Part shown: piece by piece, positions 16,886 to 26,555 of the stretch | How the letters are laid out: each line of letters starts with the position of its first letter | How positions within the stretch are numbered: position 1 is the first letter of the stretch | Source: Coleofasciculus sp937127375 | GTDB taxonomy: Bacteria; Cyanobacteriota; Cyanobacteriia; Cyanobacteriales; Coleofasciculaceae | Length of the DNA stretch: 64,000 bases | NCBI GenBank assembly: GCA_040218875.1 | Contig: JAVJQP010000071.1 | Direction: 5' to 3' (one strand) | Position numbers and translations under genes: made by a program | Notes under the pieces: generated by a model | Told to the model about the DNA's origin: nothing | Databases searched by the model: none | The model's input: only the letters and a program-made list of their open reading frames with translations

Positions 16886-18370
16886 ATGTTGCCATACGTC
16901 CTCGCGTTGGTTATCGGTCTTGGTAGCTTTGCCTATTACATGGCAGCATTCTTTTTTCCCGAAGTTCACCGTAAAAGCGACTTCCTCTGGAGTGGTGTAG
17001 GATTTTTCTACGCCCTCGTCTTGTGGGTATGTGCGGGACGGATTACGGGGGCGGTACTCCTGAGTCAACTCGCTAGTGTATCTCTATTAGGATGGTTAGG
17101 CTGGCAAACTCTGATGCTGCGGCGACAGTTGGCGTTACCTGAAGCCCAAACCGAAATTTCGCCCCAAGTTCAGGAAAAAATAGCTAGTTCTGGGATGTTC
17201 CAACTGGCAAAAAGTCTAGTTGTTCAACCCGTCGCCCGGGTGTTCCGTAGAAAACCCGTTGCGCCAACCCCCGTCGTGACTGAACCAGAACCTGTGACAG
17301 AACCCGCCACGCCAGAGACGGAAATCGCCCCAGCCAAAACGGAAATTGGCGAACCCTTCTCTGGGACAGTTACGGAAATAATAGAGGAAGTGCAACCCCC
17401 ATCGGAAGAACGCGATGTTCCCGTCGCCTCTCCCACAGAGGTAAGCGAGGAAACCCCAGAGGAAACCCCAGAGGAACCCCTAGAGGAACCCGTAATCGCG
17501 GATATCACCGAACCGACTCAAGTCACGGAAACAGTAGAAACAACGCCAACTGAACGGGTTGAGGAACCCGCTGAGGAAACAACCCCGCCAGAACCGATAG
17601 GGGAATTTGCCCCAGACGAGTCTCCAACCCAGACACCCCTAGAAGAATGGACGTTAACCGAGACATCTGTAGCCGAGACACCCCTAGAGGAACAGACGTT
17701 AACTGAGACACCGACAGCAGAGAAATCAACAGACGCACAGAGGTTAACTGAGACACCTGTAGCCGAAACACCCACCCAACCCGTCCAGAAACAAACCAAA
17801 CAACGTCAGGGAATTAGGGGATTTTTCAATAAGTTTTTAGGCAAAGGGAAGGCAAAACCCGCTAAAACGAAGGAACCGCAGACAGTATCAGATGATATTT
17901 CCACCTCACCCACACCAGAAATCCCTGAATCTAGTCCGTCAGACACCCCACTCGACGCTTCCCCAACTCCAAGTCAGGGTATAGAAGAAACAGCCGCAGC
18001 GGAGGAAACCCTAGCCGACGAAACCCCAGCGGAAACCCAAATTGTTGACGTTATCCCAGCAGCAGAAACACCAACAACGGAACCGAAACTCACACAGAAC
18101 CCAGACATCCAACCCTCAGAAACCCCCGAAGAATCCGCGACTGAGGTGACTCAACCCGCTGACTCAGAACCCCTGATGCGCCCGAATCCGCCTGAACCCG
18201 AACAGGTAGACGCGGCGAACCCATTACCCAAACCGGAATCCTCACAGTCTCCAGACATCCCGGTCGCAGAAATTGCCCCAGAATCGCCATTATCGCCCCC
18301 CCCTGAACCTATTGGAGAGGGTGACGCCAAAACCCGACAATCTCAAGATTCAGAAAATCCTCCCCAGTAA
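16886..18370 (+). CDS. ycf66: Ycf66-family membrane protein with long Pro/Thr/Glu-rich tail
   Basis: The first ~90 residues are the Ycf66 domain: three membrane segments including MLPYVLALVIGLGSFAYYMA and SGVGFFYALVLWVCAGRITG, then GWLGWQTLMLRRQL. Ycf66 is conserved in cyanobacteria and some plastids; its function is unknown. From about residue 120 the protein is a ~370-residue disordered tail rich in Pro, Thr and Glu, with repeats such as ETPEETPEEPLEEP and LTETPVAETP, interrupted by a basic patch (GIRGFFNKFLGKGKAKPAKT). Ordinary Ycf66 proteins are shorter. The ribosome site AAGGAG lies 12 bases upstream of the ATG. The ileS gene follows on the same strand after 126 bases. Confidence 0.9.
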   Translation: MLPYVLALVIGLGSFAYYMAAFFFPEVHRKSDFLWSGVGFFYALVLWVCAGRITGAVLLSQLASVSLLGWLGWQTLMLRRQLALPEAQTEISPQVQEKIASSGMFQLAKSLVVQPVARVFRRKPVAPTPVVTEPEPVTEPATPETEIAPAKTEIGEPFSGTVTEIIEEVQPPSEERDVPVASPTEVSEETPEETPEEPLEEPVIADITEPTQVTETVETTPTERVEEPAEETTPPEPIGEFAPDESPTQTPLEEWTLTETSVAETPLEEQTLTETPTAEKSTDAQRLTETPVAETPTQPVQKQTKQRQGIRGFFNKFLGKGKAKPAKTKEPQTVSDDISTSPTPEIPESSPSDTPLDASPTPSQGIEETAAAEETLADETPAETQIVDVIPAAETPTTEPKLTQNPDIQPSETPEESATEVTQPADSEPLMRPNPPEPEQVDAANPLPKPESSQSPDIPVAEIAPESPLSPPPEPIGEGDAKTRQSQDSENPPQ

Positions 18371-18496
18371 AGTTGAAAGGATGGCAAATTCTCACCCATA
18401 ATGTAGGGATAGATAAAGCTGCTTATTGTAAAAAGGGATAATGGGGACTAATCCCAACTCCCCCAAACGTACAACCACTAACCAACAGGTCGAACT

Positions 18497-21400
18497 GTGA
18501 CAGAAGCTAAATCCTACAAAGACACCGTAAATCTGCCCCAAACTGAATTTAGTATGCGGGCAAACGCGGTCAAACGGGAACCGGAACTCCAACAATTTTG
18601 GCAAGACCAACAAATTTATCAGCGACTGTCACAGACGAATCCCGGTGATAGTTTCATCTTGCATGATGGTCCCCCCTACGCGAATGGGGCGCTGCATATG
18701 GGACACGCCCTAAATAAAATTCTTAAAGATATCATCAATAAATATAAGCTGCTGCAAGGGTATAAAGTTCGCTACATTCCTGGCTGGGATTGCCATGGCT
18801 TACCCATTGAACTGAAAGTCCTGCAAGCCATGGACCCAGAAGACCGACAAGCCCTAACCCCGATAAAACTGCGGCGCAAAGCCCGAAAATTTGCCCAGAA
18901 AACGGTTGATCAGCAACGCCAAGGGTTTCAACGCTATGGTGTATGGGGAGACTGGGATAACCCTTATCTTACCTTAACCCCGGAATACGAAGCCGCGCAA
19001 ATTGGCGTATTCGGTCAGATGGTACTAAAAGGGTATATCTATCGGGGAATGAAGCCTGTTCATTGGAGTCCCAGTTCCCAAACCGCCTTGGCAGAAGCGG
19101 AGTTAGAATATCCAGAAGGGCATACCTCCCGCAGTCTTTATGCCGCGTTTCCCCTGACCAAAGCCACCGACTCTGTGGAAGCGAAGCTAAAACCCTATTT
19201 AGTAGATTTGGGTGTCGCCATCTGGACAACTACCCCCTGGACAATTCCCGGTAACTTAGCCGTGGCGGTTAATCCCGAACTCACCTACGCGGTGGTGGAA
19301 GTATCGGAGAAATCAGTCAGTCAGGAGGCGGAGAAATCCTCGAAACCCAGTAAGACAAAGGCAAAAGGATTTGCGCCAACTCAAGACGAGGAATCCCCAG
19401 AATCAGACTCCACCGACTTAGACACAGAAACCGAAGGGTTTAAATACTTAATCGTGGCGGCGGAATTAGTGGAACGCCTGTCTCAAACCCTGGATAAAGA
19501 CCTAACCGTCAAAACCACGCTGAAAGGAGAAGAATTAGAACAGTGTACCTATCGCCATCCCCTGTTTGACCGAGAAAGTCCAATTGTAATTGGTGGCGAT
19601 TACATTACCACAGAATCGGGAACCGGATTAGTTCATACTGCACCCGGTCATGGTCAAGAAGATTATATCGTCGGTCAGCGCTACAATTTACCGATTATCT
19701 CTCCCGTGGATGGAAATGGAGATTTTACCACCGAAGCCGGACCATTTGCCGGATTAAATGTGCTGCGGAATGCGAATCCAGCGGTGATTGACGCCCTGAA
19801 AGAGGCGGGTTCGTTCCTGAAAGAGGAAAACTACATCCATAAATATCCCTACGATTGGCGCACCAAAGAACCAACTATCTTCCGGGCGACGGAACAATGG
19901 TTTGCGTCGGTGGATGGCTTCCGGGAAGAAGTGATGAAGGCGATTCAATCCGTTAATTGGATTCCTTCCCAAGGCGAAAACCGGATTACCGCCATGGTGT
20001 CGGAACGTTCCGATTGGTGTATTTCGCGCCAACGGAGTTGGGGTGTACCGATTCCGGTGTTTTATGACGAGGAGACGAATGAACCCCTGTTGACAGAAGA
20101 AACCATTGCCCACGTCCAAAAGATTATTGCTGAAAAAGGGTCAGATGCGTGGTGGGAATTGCCCGTAACTGAATTATTGCCCGAATCCTACCAGAATAAT
20201 GGTCGCACCTACCGCAAAGGAACCGATACGATGGATGTCTGGTTTGACTCCGGTTCGTCTTGGGCGGGAGTTGTGCAAGAACGAGAGGAATTATCCTACC
20301 CTGTAGATATGTACCTGGAAGGGTCAGACCAACATCGGGGGTGGTTCCAATCCAGTATCCTCACCAGTGTGGCGACAAATGGCTGTGCGCCCTATAAATC
20401 AGTGCTAACCCACGGCTTTGTTCTGGATGAACAAGGACGTAAAATGAGTAAATCCGTGGGGAATGTGGTAGACCCCGCAACAATTATTGAAGGCGGAAAG
20501 AATCATAAACAGGAACCGCCCTATGGGGCGGATTTACTGCGGCTGTGGGTGTCTTCGGTGGACTATTCGGTGGATGTTCCCATTGGTCAAGGAATACTCA
20601 AGCAGCTTTCCGATATTTATCGCAAGATTCGCAATACAGCGCGGTTTTTATTGGGGAATTTGCATGATTTTGACCCCGCTAAAAATGCGGTGGCGTATGA
20701 ACAGTTACCGGAATTAGACCGTTATATGCTGCACCGGATAACGGAGGTGTTTGGTGAGGTGACGGAGGCGTTTGACAGTTATCAGTTTTTCCGCTTCTTC
20801 CAAACGGTGCAGAATTTCTGTGTGGTGGATTTGTCCAACTTTTATTTGGATATGGCAAAAGACCGCCTGTATATCAGCCACCCGGATTCGGTACGACGCC
20901 GCAGTTGTCAGACGGTATTAGCGATCGCACTGGAAAATTTAGCTCGATCCATCGCGCCTGTATTATGCCATACAGCAGAAGATATTTGGCAATATCTGCC
21001 TTATCCCACCCCCTATAAATCGGTGTTTGAGTCGGGATGGGTGCAGTTAGATGAAACCTGGAAAAAGCCAGAATTGGTGGAGAAATGGACAAGGTTACGG
21101 GCGATTCGCACCGAGGTGAATAAGGTGTTAGAACAAGCTAGGGCACAGAAGATGATAGGTTCTTCTCTAGAAGCGAAAGTCTTGCTTCATGTCCCCGATA
21201 CGCAATTACGCCAACAGTTGCGGAAATTAAACCCCAGTGGGATTCCGCGTCTGTGGTTGCAAACGCCGAAACCGGAACTGATGGTGAGGGAACAGGAACC
21301 GGAAGCAGCATTAGCTTCAGAAACATTGTCCTCAGACACAGGGGAACAAGAGTGGAATGTTAATCAAATTCTGTCCACTGTCTTGACGACACTACGCCAG

Positions 21401-21994
21401 GTGTTCAGCGAAAATCAGCGAGTATGGTTAACGGTGGGAGTCGTGGTAGGGGTACCGATTACCTTAAAAGTAACCGCAACCGTATTAGCTTCGATCGCAC
21501 GTTTACCCTTAATCGGTGATATGTTGCAACTGGTGGGGGTTGGCTACAGTGCTTGGTTTGTCAATCGCTATTTACTCCGCGCCCCTAATCGGCAAGAATT
21601 AGTCCAGAAAGCGCGATCGCTAAAAACAGAGGTATTGGGTGAAGGTTCTCCCCAACTGGAACCCGAAACGACGGAACCTGAAGCCGAACCTCCAGCGCCA
21701 GTACAACCCCAACCCCAACCCAGAATTCTAGGGGAACGGTTTACGGTTCTCAGTAACGGGGTGGATGAGTTGCGCTATCTATTTTTAGCCTCCCAAGTTG
21801 AGGTGTTAGATTCCCCGGATGCGATTGAAAATGCGGACTATCGCAGTCAGTCGGAACAAGTTTGGGTAGGGGTTGTCAAAGCAGAGGGGGAAAAGTGCGA
21901 TCGTTGCTGGAACTATTCCCCGTTTGTGGGTAAAATTATCGAGCATCCCACCATTTGTGAACGGTGTCGGGCGGCGTTGGCAGGTCAATGGTAA
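18497..21994 (+). CDS. ileS: Isoleucyl-tRNA synthetase with CAAD membrane domain
   Basis: It charges tRNA-Ile. Class I signatures are PPYANGALHMGHALNKI (HIGH, near residue 66) and GRKMSKSVGNVVD (KMSKS, near 648). The editing domain is at about 200-400, and the C-terminal zinc site is KCDRCWNYS...CERC. At 1165 residues it is ~200 longer than usual. One insert of about 40 residues in the editing domain is Lys/Ser/Glu-rich (near 275-315). The second (~940-1080) holds two hydrophobic helices (VWLTVGVVVGVPITLKVTA and LQLVGVGYSAWFVNRYLLRA) followed by a Pro/Glu linker. It matches the cyanobacterial CAAD domain, known to anchor some synthetases to thylakoid membranes. The start is a GTG at 18497. 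Confidence 0.95.
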   Translation: MTEAKSYKDTVNLPQTEFSMRANAVKREPELQQFWQDQQIYQRLSQTNPGDSFILHDGPPYANGALHMGHALNKILKDIINKYKLLQGYKVRYIPGWDCHGLPIELKVLQAMDPEDRQALTPIKLRRKARKFAQKTVDQQRQGFQRYGVWGDWDNPYLTLTPEYEAAQIGVFGQMVLKGYIYRGMKPVHWSPSSQTALAEAELEYPEGHTSRSLYAAFPLTKATDSVEAKLKPYLVDLGVAIWTTTPWTIPGNLAVAVNPELTYAVVEVSEKSVSQEAEKSSKPSKTKAKGFAPTQDEESPESDSTDLDTETEGFKYLIVAAELVERLSQTLDKDLTVKTTLKGEELEQCTYRHPLFDRESPIVIGGDYITTESGTGLVHTAPGHGQEDYIVGQRYNLPIISPVDGNGDFTTEAGPFAGLNVLRNANPAVIDALKEAGSFLKEENYIHKYPYDWRTKEPTIFRATEQWFASVDGFREEVMKAIQSVNWIPSQGENRITAMVSERSDWCISRQRSWGVPIPVFYDEETNEPLLTEETIAHVQKIIAEKGSDAWWELPVTELLPESYQNNGRTYRKGTDTMDVWFDSGSSWAGVVQEREELSYPVDMYLEGSDQHRGWFQSSILTSVATNGCAPYKSVLTHGFVLDEQGRKMSKSVGNVVDPATIIEGGKNHKQEPPYGADLLRLWVSSVDYSVDVPIGQGILKQLSDIYRKIRNTARFLLGNLHDFDPAKNAVAYEQLPELDRYMLHRITEVFGEVTEAFDSYQFFRFFQTVQNFCVVDLSNFYLDMAKDRLYISHPDSVRRRSCQTVLAIALENLARSIAPVLCHTAEDIWQYLPYPTPYKSVFESGWVQLDETWKKPELVEKWTRLRAIRTEVNKVLEQARAQKMIGSSLEAKVLLHVPDTQLRQQLRKLNPSGIPRLWLQTPKPELMVREQEPEAALASETLSSDTGEQEWNVNQILSTVLTTLRQVFSENQRVWLTVGVVVGVPITLKVTATVLASIARLPLIGDMLQLVGVGYSAWFVNRYLLRAPNRQELVQKARSLKTEVLGEGSPQLEPETTEPEAEPPAPVQPQPQPRILGERFTVLSNGVDELRYLFLASQVEVLDSPDAIENADYRSQSEQVWVGVVKAEGEKCDRCWNYSPFVGKIIEHPTICERCRAALAGQW

Positions 21995-21995
21995 A

Positions 21996-22034
21996 TTGTC
22001 ATTCGTCATTTGTCATTTGTCCTTTGTCATTCGT
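21996..22034. repeat. Heptamer STRR (GTCATTY)n
   Basis: Five 7-bp units of the GTCATTYG/GTCCTTTG type begin one base after the ileS stop codon. Confidence 0.85.
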
Positions 22035-22492
22035 TCAATCAAGGAATTCTCGCCTTAAAAACCGGCTCTCCCGTACTTGGAGTGATAAGCAGAGCTTATT
22101 ATCGCTGGAAAAATCACGCTGGCTTTATTGTCAAGAGCTTTTTTTTAAAGATTGTGTGAAGATTAACTGCTAGGTCAGTAGGATGCTTTATCATAACTTT
22201 ATCTTATAATTAAAATGTGTTTGCGTTGTTTCAGAAATTCTATTTGTTTAAGAAAAGTAAATTTTAGTTTTAAGTTTTTTTTGACTAATTTTGCGAATTT
22301 CCTTGAAGTAAAGCAACTCCAGCACTCTGGCTGTATAAAACAGATTAGGGTGTTGGTTAATAATTGTCTGTAAATATATATTTTTTTTATACATAAAGTA
22401 ATTAAAGAGTTGATGAAGATGGCTTTTATGGAATCGACCTCATCTAAAGAGAAAAGTATTATTAAGATAGCAAATTTAAAATGAGTTAAAAA
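22035..22492. other. AT-rich intergenic region before the PEP-CTERM gene
   Basis: No gene is seen. ATAAGC-AGA-GCTTAT (around 22085-22099) is a weak hairpin within the ileS 3' region. The rest (22200-22490) is strongly AT-rich and probably contains the promoter of the gene at 22493. I could not pick boxes with confidence. Confidence 0.5.
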
Positions 22493-23302
22493 ATGATTAG
22501 CATCTATCGCAAAACAGTAGTTACCTTAGCTGGAATGCTTTTTGTCAGTTTTGGGATCACTAAAACAGCAAGTGCTTTTTCCCTTACACCTCAATATTCT
22601 TCGCTGGATTTTAGGGTAAAATCTAGTGCTGGACTTGGTGCTGGTGAAGTGTTTGTCGAGGACGTAGATTTAGATAATCAGTTTGGCACAATTAATTTAT
22701 TAAATGGGTCAGTCAGTGCCTTAGCTACTTCTAACGGTCATAGCATACTAACTACAGCCGAGGGAACATCTGAGTGGACTAATAGCTCTGAAGGTTTGGT
22801 AAATCTTTTTAATATAGGCTGGAATATTGATGGGCGTGTTCCTGGCACAACTTCGGCAAGCGCAAACTGGCTTTACAGTTTTACTGCTCATGAGGATGGA
22901 ATATTTGTTCTTGACTTTGAAATTACGGGTTTCGGTACATCTTTAATAGGAACATTTGGTCTAAATGGTTGGATTCTTGAATGGTCTGGATTTGAACCTA
23001 ATGAAAATGTTGGATACGATCCTGATGAGAATCCTGATGCTCGTCCAGACTATCCCATATCAGGAACAATAACGCGAACAGTTCAGTCAGGTGTCACTTA
23101 CACTGTTCGTTTGCGTGATCGCGGTGCAAATGTCGCCAGTACATCGTTGTTGAGTGGCATTACGCAGAGAAGTGGTATTTTTAAGTGGAAAGTGGTTGAG
23201 GCTACTGAACCTGTTCCTGTCCCAGAATCCTCTTCTGCTTTGGGTCTTCTAGCCTTTAGTGCTTTAGGAGCAAGTTCAGTCAGGCGAGTAACTAAATCAT
23301 AG
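22493..23302 (+). CDS. Secreted PEP-CTERM-sorted protein
   Basis: The 269-residue product has an N-terminal signal peptide (VVTLAGMLFVSFGITKTASA, cleavage after residue ~28). It ends with a PEP-CTERM-type sorting signal: VPESSSALGLLAFSALGASS, then the basic tail VRRVTKS. Such signals are processed by exosortase (EpsH/XrtC type) and direct proteins to the outer surface. The middle region is beta-rich and Gly/Ser/Thr/Asp-rich, without a recognised domain. The motif is VPES instead of canonical VPEP, a common variant. No exosortase gene is in the window. A 3' scrap of an AAA ATPase gene starts 12 bases after the stop. Confidence 0.85.
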   Translation: MISIYRKTVVTLAGMLFVSFGITKTASAFSLTPQYSSLDFRVKSSAGLGAGEVFVEDVDLDNQFGTINLLNGSVSALATSNGHSILTTAEGTSEWTNSSEGLVNLFNIGWNIDGRVPGTTSASANWLYSFTAHEDGIFVLDFEITGFGTSLIGTFGLNGWILEWSGFEPNENVGYDPDENPDARPDYPISGTITRTVQSGVTYTVRLRDRGANVASTSLLSGITQRSGIFKWKVVEATEPVPVPESSSALGLLAFSALGASSVRRVTKS

Positions 23303-23313
23303 CAGGGTTGTTT

Positions 23314-23379
23314 CATTTATTGGCAGCCGCGTAAACTGAAGGGATCAAGATGCAGATTCAAACCGTGATTAGCGCTACG
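23314..23379 (+). pseudogene. 3'-end remnant of an eCIS-type AAA ATPase gene
   Basis: Bases 23333-23372 are identical over 40 bases to 31891-31930, near the 3' end of the intact ATPase gene. Weaker identity extends left to 23314, and AGCGCTACG on the right matches the intact gene's end. In frame it reads HLLAAA, a TAA, then TEGIKMQIQTVISATR, against HLLAGAQTEGIKMQIQTVIS in the intact protein. The scrap is untranslatable and marks the left border of the island. Confidence 0.85.
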
Positions 23380-23410
23380 AGGTACGGAAAGGACATCAGT
23401 TAGTCCAAGA

Positions 23411-23444
23411 GGGAACAGGGAACAGGGAACAGGGAACAGGGAAC
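23411..23444. repeat. Heptamer STRR (GGGAACA)n
   Basis: Nearly five tandem units of GGGAACA lie between the ATPase remnant and the first lipoprotein gene. Confidence 0.9.
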
Positions 23445-23551
23445 GGTAAGGGAGCATCCCAATTTGGCACGTTGACTCTTTGAATTGGGCTGCAACCCTT
23501 GCAATTGCGTTACTTGAGGTAATACTTTATCCAAAACAGGATGCTCCCTGT

Positions 23552-24211
23552 TCAGTCACCGACAAAAGTTCCGTCCCCCAGTGAGAGTTTAGCGTTAAAA
23601 GTACCCTGAATCTCAGTTGCCATTTTCGGTACGCACAGATAGAGTTTTCCCGGAAGGTAATCCCCCTGTCGTTGACCAATCTGCAAAAATACTCGGTAAT
23701 CTAGGTCGTCAAGTGTACTGTAATCCCACAACGTATAATAATCGACATCTGAATCCTCTTGCAGATTTTTCACATACTCCGTCGCATCAACACGATAATC
23801 CCAGATACTTTCGCGTTCTGTGCCGTATCTTCCTCCGTAAGCATAGGTTGTTCCTTCCGCCTTGGACGTGTAATACTCTATCGGTTCTACAGGAGATGAA
23901 GCACCAATGAGTATGTCAAAGATAAATAACACTGTGATTGCCTGCGGATCAAGATTTCCATGCTGTATCCGTAGTTTTGGAAATGAGATGTCTGACTTGT
24001 CTAAGGAAAACCTGCGCCCATAAACTTGACCAGAGACAGGAGTATTTGGTATTTCCTCTACTGTTGGTATTTCTGGACAATTAATCGGTTCCGGTGGAGG
24101 GATTAGCTGGGGGCGAGATTGTCCGAGAAAGGGAATGCTGTCTCCTGAACAACTCGCCATTGTTATAGTCGCTAACATGACTACAACATTTATTCTGGTT
24201 TGAGACTTCAT
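23552..24211 (-). CDS. Predicted lipoprotein, tandem paralogue 2
   Basis: A 219-residue product with a short signal peptide and lipobox MASC (Cys21), so probably anchored in a periplasm-facing membrane. Two blocks, CPEIPTVEEIPNTPVSGQVY and EGTTYAYGGRYGTERESIWD, are shared almost unchanged with the neighbouring paralogue at 24372-25058; this copy lacks ~9 residues in the middle. No known domain is recognised. It is the last gene of the leftward run behind the first DUF4157 protein. An immunity role is inferred from position only. Confidence 0.8.
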   Translation of the reverse strand: MKSQTRINVVVMLATITMASCSGDSIPFLGQSRPQLIPPPEPINCPEIPTVEEIPNTPVSGQVYGRRFSLDKSDISFPKLRIQHGNLDPQAITVLFIFDILIGASSPVEPIEYYTSKAEGTTYAYGGRYGTERESIWDYRVDATEYVKNLQEDSDVDYYTLWDYSTLDDLDYRVFLQIGQRQGDYLPGKLYLCVPKMATEIQGTFNAKLSLGDGTFVGD

Positions 24212-24259
24212 TTTCGGCTTACGTCTAAAATGATTAATTAGGAATTTGAAATTAAATTC

Positions 24260-24372
24260 ATACTAAGTTGCCTTCACACGTATAACTCTCTTATTCTCTT
24301 ATTCTCTTATTCTCTGTGTTCTGTAGTGACTCTGTGGTTCACCAAATTCTACGTTAGACTGCAACTTGGTAT
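24260..24372. repeat. MITE-like element with ATACYAAGTTGC ends
   Basis: ATACTAAGTTGC (24260-24271) and GCAACTTGGTAT (24361-24372) are near-perfect inverted ends of a 113-bp stretch. The interior has four TCTCTTAT-type repeats. A related element is at 43292-43476. The right end reaches into the stop codon of the lipoprotein gene at 24372. Confidence 0.65.
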
Positions 24373-25058
24373 TAGTCATCGACAAAAGTTCCGTTAGGGG
24401 GTGATAGTTTAGCGTTAAACGTTCCTTGAATCTCAGTTGCAGCTTCCGGTATGCACAAATAGAGTTTGCCCGGAAGGTAATCTCCCTGTCGCTGACCAAT
24501 CTGCAAAAATACCCGGTAATCTGGATAGTCAAGCGAAGTACTGTAAGACCACAATATATAATGATCGCCATCTGAATTATCTTGCAGATTCTTTACATAC
24601 TCCGTCGCGGCAACACGGTAATCCCAGATACTTTCACGTTCTGTGCCATATCTTCCTCCGTAAGCATAAGTTGTTCCTTCCGCCTTGGAGGTGTAGTATT
24701 CTATCGGTTCTACAGGAGATGAAGATTCAACTGGGTCAAAATATGAAGATCCAACTGGGATGTCAAAACTAAATCGCACTGTGATTGCCTGCGGATCAAG
24801 ATTACCCTGTTGTATCCGTAAATAAAGAAGAGAAATATCTGACTTGTCTAAGGAAAACTTGCGCCCATAAACTTGACCAGAAACAGGAGTATTTGGTATT
24901 TCTTCAACCGTTGGTATTTCTGGACAATTAATCGGTTCCGGCGGAGGGATTGGCTGGGGGCGCGATTGTCCGAGAAAGGGGATGCTGTCTCCTGAACAAC
25001 TTGCCATTGTTATGGCAGCTACTATTATTACAAGGTCTATTCTTGTTCGAGGTTTCAT
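24372..25058 (-). CDS. Predicted lipoprotein, tandem paralogue 1; immunity candidate for DUF4157 protein 1
   Basis: A 228-residue protein with signal peptide and lipobox MASC (Cys21), then SGDSIPFLGQSRPQPIPPPE and a beta-rich domain with four Cys in the mature part. It starts only 15 bases after the stop of the DUF4157 protein gene (25074-26555) on the same strand, so the two are surely co-transcribed. The downstream paralogue (23552-24211) is a tandem duplicate separated by a MITE-like element. No known family is recognised. An effector acting in the periplasm followed by a lipoprotein is the normal layout of effector-immunity pairs; this remains inference. Confidence 0.82.
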   Translation of the reverse strand: MKPRTRIDLVIIVAAITMASCSGDSIPFLGQSRPQPIPPPEPINCPEIPTVEEIPNTPVSGQVYGRKFSLDKSDISLLYLRIQQGNLDPQAITVRFSFDIPVGSSYFDPVESSSPVEPIEYYTSKAEGTTYAYGGRYGTERESIWDYRVAATEYVKNLQDNSDGDHYILWSYSTSLDYPDYRVFLQIGQRQGDYLPGKLYLCIPEAATEIQGTFNAKLSPPNGTFVDD

Positions 25059-25073
25059 TTTCGGCTTATTTTC

Positions 25074-26555
25074 TCATTGTTGCAAAGGCATATTCACTCG
25101 CTCATTTTCATGTTTAGTAACATAGCTATGACTACCATCATCAGGATCGACGTCTTTACTCTTAACTTTTTGAGAGACATAAACGCCATCTGGAGTATGA
25201 TTGCCATCACCTCCGGATTCAATGGGATTACCACCTGCATTCCCCGCAGAACTTATATAGAGAGAAATCTCATGAGTGTGGGCATAGTAGCTGTTGGTTC
25301 CGCCTAAAGAAAACTCTTCAATATTTGCCTTAAAATCCTGTTCACTGCTGAAATTGGTGCCAATATTGGCATTTGCTTCTACAGGAAGCAGTTTTTTAAT
25401 TGGCAAGCTTCCAGAAGCACCGAGACTTCCCTCGAGTTGCCGACGATTATGAACGCCAAAGTTGAAATTCATGTTAGGTGTTTCCCAGGTTTTAGCATTC
25501 TTTAAGATGTAGGTGGCACTAAACTTGTATCCTTCATGTCCTCCCCCGAAATCTTTTGGTTCTGTTTTGGCACTGGAAACCATTAACCGAACGTGGCTAC
25601 CAACGGTTTTGTCACCGAGAAATAATCGTGGTGTTCCTTGGAATTTACCTTGGGTTGCGCCCAATGTGGCAGAGATTCTGGGATTGATGTAATAGGTTCC
25701 CTCGCTGCCTAAGTTTCCGCCTCTTCCCGCCAAAGCACTGCCAAAATTTCTCTCATCAATCAATTTGACCTCTGCGGATGCCCAAACATCTTGCCCGATC
25801 GCACTCGGTTGTCGCGGTGCATTTTCGGCTTGTGCCATTACCGAAGGCATCGACGGCGCGATCGCCGTGTCTCCTGTATACTCTCCTAATAAAGGTTCAG
25901 CCGACTTGCCAGCTACTACGGCATCGGCTACCGAATTGGCGTGCTGTTCATACTTATCCCCCACCTGCCCCAAACCATCCTTCAGTTGCACCTTCCCAGA
26001 TTTTTGCTGCACCACATGAGCAGCTTCATGGGCAGCTAATCCGACACTCGGAGTCTTGGCAAAGGCAATCCGATTTCCAGAGGTATAAGCCGCTGCCCCC
26101 AACTTCTGAGATGCCGCCGCCGCCTCTTTACCCATATACGCTTGAACATGGGACAAGTCTTGACCAAATGACTGTTGGATTTTATCCAGGTGTGGTAGTC
26201 GTCTCGGTGTCCCCCTAAATCCATCAGCGGCAATGTCTTGGGGTGACTTTTGTTGCACCGCCTCCCCATTGTCTTTAAGTTGCACACCATCTTCGGCTTC
26301 ACCGTGGACATCTTTGGGCTGGAGGGCTTGCATTTGCGCCTGTCTTTGAATTGCCTCATCCATCCCCTCAAGCAGCTTTGCCTGAATTAAATCTCTCTGA
26401 TCACTCGAATAAGCGCGAGTCACCTTTCCAGAAGCAGACGGTTGTTTGGCTTGTGCCTGTACAGGAAATCGCGGTGGTGCAAACCCTGTAGCACTATCTT
26501 TGGGCGCAGGAGTGGGTGGAATAAACGAAGGTTTCTTCTGTTGAGCTTCTTGCAT
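25074..26555 (-). CDS. DUF4157 (eCIS-core) protein 1, putative effector
   Basis: The 493-residue protein starts MQEAQQKKPSFIPP at 26555, set by the paralogue at 29860; a longer frame to 26840 runs antisense into the ATPase gene. Residues 1-110 are a Gln/Pro-rich linker. Residues ~118-226 are a DUF4157/eCIS-core domain (LPHLDKIQQSFGQDLSHVQAY and AAHEAAHVVQQ, with a zincin-like HEAAH at 176-180). The remaining ~265 residues are unlike the paralogue and unrecognised; they are Gly-rich and beta-like (FGVHNRRQLEGSLGASG; YYAHTHEISLYISSAGNAGG). DUF4157 is typical of cargo of extracellular contractile injection systems. The 3' neighbour is a lipoprotein gene; the ATPase gene is divergent. Confidence 0.85.
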   Translation of the reverse strand: MQEAQQKKPSFIPPTPAPKDSATGFAPPRFPVQAQAKQPSASGKVTRAYSSDQRDLIQAKLLEGMDEAIQRQAQMQALQPKDVHGEAEDGVQLKDNGEAVQQKSPQDIAADGFRGTPRRLPHLDKIQQSFGQDLSHVQAYMGKEAAAASQKLGAAAYTSGNRIAFAKTPSVGLAAHEAAHVVQQKSGKVQLKDGLGQVGDKYEQHANSVADAVVAGKSAEPLLGEYTGDTAIAPSMPSVMAQAENAPRQPSAIGQDVWASAEVKLIDERNFGSALAGRGGNLGSEGTYYINPRISATLGATQGKFQGTPRLFLGDKTVGSHVRLMVSSAKTEPKDFGGGHEGYKFSATYILKNAKTWETPNMNFNFGVHNRRQLEGSLGASGSLPIKKLLPVEANANIGTNFSSEQDFKANIEEFSLGGTNSYYAHTHEISLYISSAGNAGGNPIESGGDGNHTPDGVYVSQKVKSKDVDPDDGSHSYVTKHENERVNMPLQQ

